Shown: positions 57,435 through 64,000 of the stretch, in pieces | Position numbering within the stretch: the first letter of the stretch is position 1 | Layout of the letters: every line of letters starts with the position of its first letter | DNA from: Meridianimarinicoccus sp. MJW13 | GTDB lineage: Bacteria > Pseudomonadota > Alphaproteobacteria > Rhodobacterales > Rhodobacteraceae | Direction: 5' to 3' | Assembly (NCBI RefSeq): GCF_014901205.1 | Contig: NZ_JACNMU010000009.1 | Span: 62,001 to 126,000 of the forward strand | DNA length: 64,000 bases | Notes under the pieces: model-generated | Databases searched by the model: none | The model's input: the letters and a program-made list of their open reading frames with translations, nothing else | What the model was told of the DNA's origin: nothing | Translations under genes and position numbers: made by a program

Positions 57435-58357
57435 TGTTGATTGCTCTGGTTGGAATTGGAAAGATCGCGGTGGACCAGCATGTTCCGGCCATCGCCGGCA
57501 GCGCGGATTGGGAACTGGCCGCCACCGTCTCGCGCCATGGCACGGTCGATGGGGTCGAAGCCTTCACGGATTTCGGCAAGATGCTGGACGCGCGCCCGGA
57601 TATCCGTGTCGTCTCGCTGTGCCTGCCGCCGGTGCCGCGCTATGACTATGCCGCGCAGGCGATCCGGGCCGGGCGTCATGTGATGCTGGAAAAGCCGCCC
57701 GGCGCGACCCTGTCCGAATGCCATGCGCTGCTGGATCTGGCCCGCGCGCACCGGGTGTCGCTTTACGCCACCTGGCATTCCCGGCAGGCCGACAAGGTGC
57801 CTGCGGCGAAAGCCTGGCTGGCCGACAAGACCCTGCGCAAGCTGACCGTGACCTGGAAAGAGGACGTGCGCCACTGGCATCCCGGGCAGGACTGGGTGTT
57901 CGATCCCGGTGGGCTGGGCATCTTCGATCCGGGCATCAACGCCCTGTCGATCGTGACCGAGATCCTGCCCGATCCGATCCATCTGACCGAGGCGCAGCTG
58001 CATTTTCCGGCCAACCGCGATACCCCGATTGCCGCGACCTGCCGCTTCCACCATCCCGGCGGCGCCGAGGTGTCGGCGGAACTGGACTGGCTGGAGCCCG
58101 GAACCCCGGTCTGGAACATCGAAGCCGTCACCGATGAAGGCACGCTGCTTCTGGAAAACGGCGGCGGCAAGATGACCGTGGACGGGCAAGTGCAGGACGC
58201 CATGCCCGGGCTGGCGGGCGAATACCCCCGCCTTTACGCGCAGATGGCCGATCTGGTGGCCCAGGGCGGTATCGACATGGACCTGGCGCCGATGCGTCAC
58301 GTGGCCGACGCCTTCACCCTTGGGCAGCGCGTGGTGGCCCCGGCCTTCGAATGGTGA
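57434..58357 (+). CDS. L-arabinose/D-galactose 1-dehydrogenase (Gfo/Idh family)
   Basis: 307-residue NAD(P)-dependent aldose 1-dehydrogenase making the aldonolactone. It opens with LIALVGIGKIAVDQHVPAIAG, has the EKPPGATLSE form of the EKP motif, and GGLGIFDPGINALSIVTEILP in the catalytic domain. Length and motifs agree with the Azospirillum L-arabinose 1-dehydrogenase (about 309 residues). It follows the dehydratase with a one-base overlap. The lactonase that normally acts between the two was not found in the window. Confidence 0.82.
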   Translation: MLIALVGIGKIAVDQHVPAIAGSADWELAATVSRHGTVDGVEAFTDFGKMLDARPDIRVVSLCLPPVPRYDYAAQAIRAGRHVMLEKPPGATLSECHALLDLARAHRVSLYATWHSRQADKVPAAKAWLADKTLRKLTVTWKEDVRHWHPGQDWVFDPGGLGIFDPGINALSIVTEILPDPIHLTEAQLHFPANRDTPIAATCRFHHPGGAEVSAELDWLEPGTPVWNIEAVTDEGTLLLENGGGKMTVDGQVQDAMPGLAGEYPRLYAQMADLVAQGGIDMDLAPMRHVADAFTLGQRVVAPAFEW

Positions 58358-58451
58358 GGGCCACCGCCCCCTGATCCTTCTGACCGGATCTTCTTCCCGA
58401 CACCGGCGCGGCCTGCTGCGCCGCGTTCCCCCCTGACAAGAGACCATTGCC

Positions 58452-59369
58452 ATGACCCAACCCCTGACCGGCATCCTTCCCGTCGCCCCGACCCCGTTCT
58501 ACGCCGACGGCCGCATCGACATCGACGGCATGCGCCGCGTGCTGGACTGCATGATCAACCAGGGCGTCGACGCGATCTGCATCCTTGCCAATTATTCGGA
58601 ACAGTTCCTGCTGTCCGACGCGGAACGCGCTGCCCTGACCCGAGCCAGCCTGGAACATGTGGCGGGCCGGGTGCCGGTCATCGTCACGGTCAGCCATTTC
58701 GCCACGGAAATCGTCACCGCCCGCGCGCGTGAGGCCGAAGCCCTGGGCGCAGCGATGCTGATGATGATGGCGCCCTATCACGGTGTCGGGCTGGTGCCGT
58801 CCGAGGCCGGGATCTTCGAGCATTTTCAGGCGGCTTCCGATACGGTCAGCATTCCGATCATGGTGCAGGACGCCCCGATCTCGGGCGCGACCCTGTCAGT
58901 GCCGCTGCTGGTGCGCATGGCCCGCGAGATCGCGAACGTGTCTTACTTCAAGATGGAAACCCCCTTTGCCGCCGACAAGCTGGCCGCGCTGATCGAAGCC
59001 GGCGGGGATCACATCCTCGGCCCCTTCGATGGCGAAGAAGCCGTAACCCTGCTGGCCGATCTGGACGCCGGGTGCACCGGCACCATGACCTCGGCCCTGC
59101 AACCCGAGAAGATCCGCCCCATCGTCACCGGGTACCGCGCCGGAGACACCGATGCCGCGCTGGAGCAGTGGAAGCTCTGCCTGCCGCTGATCAACCACGA
59201 GAACCGCCAATGCGGGCTGCGCGCCGCCAAGACGGTGATGATGGCCGGCGGCGTGATCAAATCCGACCATGTGCGCCACCCGCTGAAGCCCATGACCGAC
59301 CGCACCAAGGAACGGCTGCTGTCGCTGGCGGCTGAGCTTGATCTGATTGCGCTGAACTGGGGCAAATAG
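58452..59369 (+). CDS. 2-keto-3-deoxy-L-arabonate dehydratase-type enzyme (DapA family)
   Basis: 305-residue Schiff-base enzyme of the DHDPS/NAL fold. The catalytic lysine is K167 in YFKMETP. The usual GTTGE loop is replaced by ANYSEQ (residues 47-51 region), a form I associate with L-2-keto-3-deoxyarabonate dehydratases, which yield 2-oxoglutarate semialdehyde. An aldolase cleaving the deoxy acid to pyruvate and glycolaldehyde is the alternative. Last gene of the rightward sugar operon, 94 bases after the dehydrogenase; convergent with the CaiB-type gene. Confidence 0.8.
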   Translation: MTQPLTGILPVAPTPFYADGRIDIDGMRRVLDCMINQGVDAICILANYSEQFLLSDAERAALTRASLEHVAGRVPVIVTVSHFATEIVTARAREAEALGAAMLMMMAPYHGVGLVPSEAGIFEHFQAASDTVSIPIMVQDAPISGATLSVPLLVRMAREIANVSYFKMETPFAADKLAALIEAGGDHILGPFDGEEAVTLLADLDAGCTGTMTSALQPEKIRPIVTGYRAGDTDAALEQWKLCLPLINHENRQCGLRAAKTVMMAGGVIKSDHVRHPLKPMTDRTKERLLSLAAELDLIALNWGK

Positions 59370-59413
59370 GAAAGGCGGGATGGGGCCGCGCACGCTACCT
59401 TCGGTGATCGCGG

Positions 59414-60562
59414 CTATTTCAACCCAAGTTCCGTCAGAACCTCTTCCGTGTGCTGGCCCTGCATCGGCGGCGGCATCGACGCGCGCGGCGCGGTGGTGGT
59501 GCGCACAGGGCAACCCACGAGGCGGATGGGGCCTGCGGTCGGATGGTCCACCTCGACGATCATGCCGTTCACGCCCGCTTCGGGGCGGGTCAGGGCCTGT
59601 TCGGGGCTCAGAACCTGCGCACAAAGAATGCCTTGCGCTTCCAGCGCCGGCAGCCATTCGGCGGTGGTCTTCTGCACCAGCCGCGCGGCCAGCAAGTCGC
59701 GCAGGGCCGCGCGGTTTTCGTACTGCGTCATCGGGTCGGAAAAGCGCGGATCCTGCGTCAGGTCCGGCAAACCAAGCCCCCGGCAGATCAATTGCACAGG
59801 ATTGTCGGTGAACACCGGCGAGATCTCGATAAACCCATCCGCCGTGCGCCAGCTGTGTTGCAGGGTTTTCTCGGTCACCGACAGGTTCACGTCGCCGGTA
59901 TCCGCAGCCGAGGGGTTCAGCGCGCGCGGCCCGTCCCACACATGGGCGGTCAATGCGGCGCTGTGCAGATCGGTGAAAACCTGTGTCCCCAGACCGGTCC
60001 GTGCGCGACTGACCAATGCCGCGAGGATCGCGTTGGACAGCAACAGCCCGGCGATATGATCCATCGACACCGTGGGCGGCGACGGCAGGCGGTCGCCGTC
60101 GGCAGCCGAAAACAGCCCACCCTCTGCCGCTGCCATCTGGGCATGGCCCGCCCGGCCCCGCGCGGCATCCGGTCCGGCCTCGCCCCAGCCTGAAGACGAA
60201 GCGTGGATCAGCTTGGGAAAGCGTGCGTGCAGGGTTTCGAAATCGATGCCCATCTTGCGGTCGACCCCGGGTCGAAAATTGTGCACCACCACGTCGGCAG
60301 TCGCCAACAGCTTGTCCAGCGCCGCCTGCCCGTCCTCGGCCTTCAGATCCAGCACGATCGAGCGCTTGTTGCGGTTCAGACCGGCAAACGGCAGGCTCAC
60401 GTCCCCCGCGAACGGCCCCCAGGCTCGCGACCAGTCCCCCCGTCCGGGGCGTTCGATCTTGATCACATCGGCGCCGAAATCCGCCAGCAACAAGGTCGCG
60501 ACCGGCCCTTGCCAGACATGGGTGAAATCCACGATCCGGATATCCTTGAGCAAATCATACAT
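59414..60562 (-). CDS. CaiB/BaiF-family (family III) CoA-transferase
   Basis: 382-residue CoA-transferase. IRIVDFTHVWQGPVATLLLADFGADVIKIERPGRGDWSR is the family opening; the catalytic aspartate is most likely D168 in VSMDHIAGLLLSNAILAALVSRARTGLGTQV, the equivalent of Asp169 of formyl-CoA transferase. HTEEVLTELGLK closes the protein. The frame continues upstream to 60667, but the ATG at 60562 (MYDLLKDIR) with AGGACA starts the domain. It lies downstream of a LacI gene on the same strand with a candidate operator 238 bases upstream. The acid substrate is unknown. Confidence 0.85.
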   Translation of the reverse strand: MYDLLKDIRIVDFTHVWQGPVATLLLADFGADVIKIERPGRGDWSRAWGPFAGDVSLPFAGLNRNKRSIVLDLKAEDGQAALDKLLATADVVVHNFRPGVDRKMGIDFETLHARFPKLIHASSSGWGEAGPDAARGRAGHAQMAAAEGGLFSAADGDRLPSPPTVSMDHIAGLLLSNAILAALVSRARTGLGTQVFTDLHSAALTAHVWDGPRALNPSAADTGDVNLSVTEKTLQHSWRTADGFIEISPVFTDNPVQLICRGLGLPDLTQDPRFSDPMTQYENRAALRDLLAARLVQKTTAEWLPALEAQGILCAQVLSPEQALTRPEAGVNGMIVEVDHPTAGPIRLVGCPVRTTTAPRASMPPPMQGQHTEEVLTELGLK

Positions 60563-60799
60563 GGCAGATGTCCTGTGTTGTGCATGGCTTGGTCCCGGCA
60601 GATTGCCGGGACGGTGCATGGGGTCTTGCGGGCAGATCACGGGCAGCGACGCACCGCGCAACCGCACGACGTGTTGTCTTCATCATCATAGCCTCCCCCG
60701 CTGTTTCGGTCACACCCGCGGGCGCAACAGGTTGTCCGTCGCTGGACCGCATGGGCGGAACGCCCGCCTCGCCCGATGGCCACTCTCCGGCCCATTCAG

Positions 60800-60811
60800 T
60801 TAATCGTTTAA
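60800..60811. promoter_or_regulatory. Candidate LacI-type operator upstream of the CaiB-type gene
   Basis: TTAATCGTTTAA is a 12-base dyad with a central CG, one mismatch from perfect TTAAAC-GTTTAA symmetry. The same pattern occurs at 61949-61960 before the lacI-like gene. It lies in the 291-base gap between the LacI and CaiB genes, in an AT-rich patch. The rest of that gap (60563-60853) shows no other clear element. Confidence 0.55.
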
Positions 60812-60853
60812 TCTTGCCTTCACGCATCTTGTCAAGTCGGTCTGCGGGATTGG

Positions 60854-61858
60854 TCATGCGGACTCCCGCACTATCAGCTTCGGCGCGAGGTAGATCCGTT
60901 CCGGCGGGCGCTGGTTGTCCCGGATCCTTTCGATCAACGCCTCGGCCGCGCGACTGCCGATGGCACGGGGGAACAACTCCACGGTGGTCAGCGGCGGATT
61001 CCAGGCGGCGGATTCGGGCAGGTTGTCAAACCCGATGACCGCCACATCCCGTCCAACCTTTCGGCCCATCTTGTACAGCGCGGCATAGGCACCGATGGCG
61101 ACATAGTCGTTAAAACACACGATGGCCGATGTGTCGGGGTCTTGCGCCAGCAAGTCCAGTACCGCGTCCTGCCCGAACTGCCGGGTGGCCGGGCCGGAAA
61201 GATCGCGCACCAGCGTCAGATCGGGATCGCGACGCTGCATGGCGTATTTGACGCCCTCGCATCGGCGGATCCGGTTGGTGTTGCCCACAAGGCCACCCAT
61301 AAAGGCGATGCGCCGACACCCACGATCCAGGATATGCTCGCCGGCCATCACCCCGGCCTGGAAGTTGTCAAACCCTATGAAATCAGCCGCATAGCCGGGA
61401 AAATCCCGCACGCACAGCACGAAGGGAATGCCGTTTTCGCGGATCACGTCGAAATCCGCCTCCTGCGAGCCGGTGGCCGAAGAAATGATCAAGCCGGCAA
61501 CCCCTTGCCCGATCATGGTTTCAATCACTGATCTCTGGGTGTCCCGATCGTCCTGCGTGTTGGCAATGACCGAAAGATAGCCCGCGCTGGCGGCTTCGGT
61601 TTCCACATTGGCGGACAGTTCCGCAAAGAACGGGTTGGAGATGTCATTGACCACAAGCCCGATCAGCAGCGACTGGCCGGACCGCAATCGCGAGGCGGAT
61701 TTGTTCAGGATGAATCCCAGTTCACGGGCCGAGTTGCGCACATGTTTGCGGGTCTTGTCCGAGATGCTGCCCTTGTCATTCAGCACCAGCGACACCGTGG
61801 CCGCCGAGACCCCGGCGTGTTCGGCAACTTCCTTGATGCTCACGCGCTTCTTCTGCAC
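60854..61858 (-). CDS. LacI-family transcriptional regulator
   Basis: 334 residues. Helix-turn-helix and hinge: VSIKEVAEHAGVSAATVSLVLNDKGSISDKTRKHVRNSARELGF; effector domain: LLIGLVVNDISNPFFAELSANVE, DRGCRRIAFMGGLVGNTNRIRRCEGV and VIGFDNLPESAAWNPPLTTVELFP. Start is GTG at 61858 behind AGGAG. Two near-identical dyads, one 91 bases upstream of its own start and one downstream before the CaiB gene, point to autoregulation and control of that gene. The effector is not deducible; sugars are usual for the family. Confidence 0.87.
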   Translation of the reverse strand: MQKKRVSIKEVAEHAGVSAATVSLVLNDKGSISDKTRKHVRNSARELGFILNKSASRLRSGQSLLIGLVVNDISNPFFAELSANVETEAASAGYLSVIANTQDDRDTQRSVIETMIGQGVAGLIISSATGSQEADFDVIRENGIPFVLCVRDFPGYAADFIGFDNFQAGVMAGEHILDRGCRRIAFMGGLVGNTNRIRRCEGVKYAMQRRDPDLTLVRDLSGPATRQFGQDAVLDLLAQDPDTSAIVCFNDYVAIGAYAALYKMGRKVGRDVAVIGFDNLPESAAWNPPLTTVELFPRAIGSRAAEALIERIRDNQRPPERIYLAPKLIVRESA

Positions 61859-61948
61859 CTGAAGTCTCCTGCAATTCGCAAGGCGTCGCCCCGTGCTTCA
61901 CAACCAGAGCGGTCGATCTTCAGTCAGCGCCCCGGGACCCAAAATAAA

Positions 61949-61960
61949 TTAAACGTTTTA
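61949..61960. promoter_or_regulatory. Candidate LacI-type operator upstream of the LacI gene
   Basis: TTAAACGTTTTA, a 12-base dyad with a central CG and one mismatch from perfect symmetry, inside an AT-rich patch in the 194-base gap between the flavoprotein stop and the LacI start. It matches the element at 60800-60811. Confidence 0.58.
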
Positions 61961-62052
61961 TGCCCCCATCACAAGGTGCCTGACCTTGGCCTGATCAGGT
62001 GCGCAAGGGCCGCGCCGGAAAGGCACCGTTCCGGCGGGTCCGGACTCCTGCC

Positions 62053-64000
62053 TCAACCCTTCGCAGGTGTCTGGGTGCGGGCCGTGTAGATGCCGCCAGT
62101 CAGCCAGTCGGGCCAGTCACGTTCGAAAAACGCCTTCGCGGTCTCGTCGAAGGTGCGGTTCGGGCGGGTGCTCAGGTCAAACCCCTCGCCTGTCCAGCGC
62201 ACCACGATCTGCTCGGCCTGATGCGCGGGCTTCTCGGTGCGGAAGCGGAAGCCCTCCAGCGGACCGGAGCGCGCCATGGGCAACGCCTCGCCCCCGGTTT
62301 CGCAGATCGCCCGCGCGCCGCGACTGCCACCGCCCCCTTCGATGTAGTGATCCAGCGCCGTGATGACGGCTTCGGAGACCAGCGCCATCTGCTGCCATTG
62401 GACCACGCGCCCCACCTCGGCGGGGCGATTGAAGGACATCCCCTGCGCCCGAATGTCGGCGTTCAGACGGGCGGCGTCGGTGCGGGCGGCGGCCACCGTT
62501 TCGGGGGTGCAGATGATGCCGACATTGTCGCTCATCCGGGCCTGCACGGCCTCGCGCACGTCAGCATGGGTCAGGGGACTGTCCCGGTTCAGAAGACCGG
62601 TCACGGCAGTCACGGCGTCGGCCACCAGACCCGACAGATCGCCCTTGGGCGCGGTGTCGGCGGTGCCGCTGGCGGCAATGTGCTCTGCCGCCCGTGTGCC
62701 GAACACCTGGCCCGCGTTCAGGGCCGACCCACCGGGGCGGGTGACCCCATGGGTGCCTGCGGCTTCGCCCACCGCATAGACCCCCGCCAGGCTGCTTTGG
62801 CCCCAGATATCCACTTTCACGCCGCCGTTCATGTGCTGGTTGTTGACCGAGAACTCCAGCGGGTCGGCGGCGATATCCACCTTGTAGCGGCGGTACAATT
62901 CGATCGCGAGCGGGTTCATGTGGCGCAACCGGTCGATCGGCAACGCCTGCACGGCACCGGCGTTGCGCAGGTAGGTGCTGACGTCCGGATCCAGCCGCGC
63001 AAGGCTGAACGGCCGATCCCCCGGCACCGGCAGCGGGTTACGGTTGAAATCCATGAACACCCGCCGCCCGGACTGGGTTTCACGGAAGATCGCCAGATCG
63101 ACAAGGCTGGAGGCAAAGTCCAGCATCCGTGTGGCGTGGAACGGCCATTGATAGCCCTTGCGGAAGATGTTCGAGGCCATCTCCTGCGTGGTGCGATAGT
63201 AGTCGCCAAGGAAATGCCGCTCGGCACCGCTGCCATCAACCGAATAGATGTGCGGGATCACCTGCACATAGGTGCCCGACAGGTTCCACGGAAACCCCTC
63301 GCGCCGGGTGCTGATCCCGAATTGCGCCTCGGTGATGTTTGTCACTTCGATGCCGGCCTCCAGCGCCATGCCCAGCGAACCGAAGCAGCCGTTGGGAAAA
63401 ACGCTGTCGCGGTACAACTCGCCGGGGCCGCCTGCGGCCAGCACAATCACCGGGCATTGGAACACGCAGACCCCAAGGGGGTTGTCGGCGCTGCGGTCCC
63501 TGCTACGGATGGCCAGCAGCCCGGCCACCCGCCGGTTGTCGCCAGTGCCGTCGGTCAGAAGCCGCAATCCGGTGGTCTGGTTGAAGATCGGAATACCAAG
63601 GCGCAGCGCCTCTTCGGCCAGCACCCGCACCATCAGACGAGAGGTGCGCGGCCCGCAACTGGTGGCGCGGCCGACCTCGTCATGGTCGGTCTGATAGCGC
63701 AGGGTGCCGCCCAGTTCATCCTGCGGCAGCGGCAACCCGAGATATTGCAACGACGCCATGGCCCGGCCCGAACCCACGGCCTCGATATAGGCGGTGTCCT
63801 CGTCCATCGCGCCGCCCGCCCGGATTGCCCGCGCCATCGACGTGTAGTTGTCGCCCTGGTCCGAGGTGTTGGCCGTGTGCAGAGTCTGCTTGTCCGACCC
63901 CGAGCAGGCCGAGGTGCCGCCCCAGGCGCTTTGGCTGACCACCACCACATCGCCGCCGCGCCGCTTCAGTTCGACCGCCGCGCGCAGGCCCGCAGCGCCG
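62053..64000 (-). CDS. FAD-binding oxidoreductase of the fumarate reductase/L-aspartate oxidase type (5' end outside the window)
   Basis: About 649 residues are visible; the reading frame is open to the window edge. GAAGLRAAVELKRRG at the edge is the tail of the N-terminal FAD motif, so only a few residues are missing. WGGTSACSGSDKQTLHTAN, DHDEVGRATSCGPRTSRLMVRVLAEEA, VIVLAAGGPGELYRDSVFPNGCFGSLGMALEAG and VYAVGEAAGTHGVTRPGGSALNAGQVFGTRAAEHI match flavoprotein subunits of the succinate dehydrogenase/fumarate reductase superfamily. The substrate is unknown; it precedes the LacI and CaiB-type genes on the same strand, suggesting one catabolic unit that continues beyond the window. Confidence 0.8.
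   Translation of the reverse strand, partial: GAAGLRAAVELKRRGGDVVVVSQSAWGGTSACSGSDKQTLHTANTSDQGDNYTSMARAIRAGGAMDEDTAYIEAVGSGRAMASLQYLGLPLPQDELGGTLRYQTDHDEVGRATSCGPRTSRLMVRVLAEEALRLGIPIFNQTTGLRLLTDGTGDNRRVAGLLAIRSRDRSADNPLGVCVFQCPVIVLAAGGPGELYRDSVFPNGCFGSLGMALEAGIEVTNITEAQFGISTRREGFPWNLSGTYVQVIPHIYSVDGSGAERHFLGDYYRTTQEMASNIFRKGYQWPFHATRMLDFASSLVDLAIFRETQSGRRVFMDFNRNPLPVPGDRPFSLARLDPDVSTYLRNAGAVQALPIDRLRHMNPLAIELYRRYKVDIAADPLEFSVNNQHMNGGVKVDIWGQSSLAGVYAVGEAAGTHGVTRPGGSALNAGQVFGTRAAEHIAASGTADTAPKGDLSGLVADAVTAVTGLLNRDSPLTHADVREAVQARMSDNVGIICTPETVAAARTDAARLNADIRAQGMSFNRPAEVGRVVQWQQMALVSEAVITALDHYIEGGGGSRGARAICETGGEALPMARSGPLEGFRFRTEKPAHQAEQIVVRWTGEGFDLSTRPNRTFDETAKAFFERDWPDWLTGGIYTARTQTPAKG

Noticed and set aside
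60040-60150. Missing catalytic aspartate in the CaiB-type CoA-transferase
   Set aside because: An initial alignment to a GYD-like segment was wrong; the family aspartate is present as VSMDHIAG (D168).
60555-60857. 100-residue minus-strand frame starting in an ATGA overlap with the LacI stop
   Set aside because: No recognisable family, low-complexity C-terminus, it runs into the CaiB gene start, and it contains the candidate LacI operator at 60800-60811.

Overview
The window is high-GC, densely coded DNA with short intergenic gaps. It is typical of an alphaproteobacterium, and the gene families (long UrtB, ChvE-GguAB, a Lrp-bkd operon, ComDE, FRD-CPEM type SUMF1-like proteins) fit the Rhodobacteraceae/Roseobacter group best. 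That placement is an inference from gene content; no rRNA, tRNA, phage, IS or CRISPR element was seen.

Layout. 280-6251: urea ABC transporter urtABCDE. 6390-6738: a decayed 3' end of an assimilatory nitrate reductase gene, read straight into 6735-7754, a siroheme-synthase gene whose methyltransferase half is cut short. 7762-12712 (-): branched-chain 2-oxoacid dehydrogenase complex (E1 alpha, E1 beta, E2, E3) with a divergent Lrp regulator. 13472-17654 (-): lysine catabolism through pipecolate and 2-aminoadipate (amaB, amaA, hglS) with a divergent IclR regulator. 18634-21750 (-): a ComDE-type 2-oxoacid decarboxylase and a long CoA-transferase. 21816-30351: a probable glycan locus (epimerase, Gfo/Idh, GT2, GMC oxidoreductase, SUMF1-like membrane protein, two GT4 enzymes). 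30409-32604 (-): katG.

32740-46083 is the most unusual part: a compact nonribosomal peptide cluster. A methyltransferase gene lies divergent to an apparent operon of a HupE/UreJ membrane protein, a free-standing adenylation enzyme, a free carrier protein, a C-A-PCP synthetase whose adenylation domain is split by a roughly 330-residue Zn-ribbon plus PP-loop ATP pyrophosphatase domain, a C-A-PCP-TE synthetase, and an acyl-CoA-dehydrogenase-like flavoprotein. The free A and PCP proteins plus the flavoprotein resemble the set that makes pyrrolyl- or dehydroprolyl-S-PCP. The inserted PP-loop domain suggests a sulfur- or nitrogen-transfer step on the assembly line. A perfect 8-bp inverted repeat sits in the divergent promoter region. 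I know of no described system with this architecture.

46180-50706: agmatinase, a glutamine-synthetase-like gamma-glutamylpolyamine ligase and an aldehyde dehydrogenase, suggesting polyamine nitrogen use. 50724-59369: LysR regulator, ChvE-GguAB sugar transporter and a non-phosphorylative L-arabinose/D-galactose oxidation set (sugar 1-dehydrogenase, IlvD-type dehydratase, DapA-type dehydratase); no lactonase gene is present. 59414-64000 (-): CaiB-type CoA transferase, LacI regulator with two matching candidate operators, and a flavoprotein gene cut by the window edge. Overall this is a heterotroph's nutrient-scavenging chromosome segment (urea, amino acids, polyamines, sugars) carrying one specialised-metabolite cluster.
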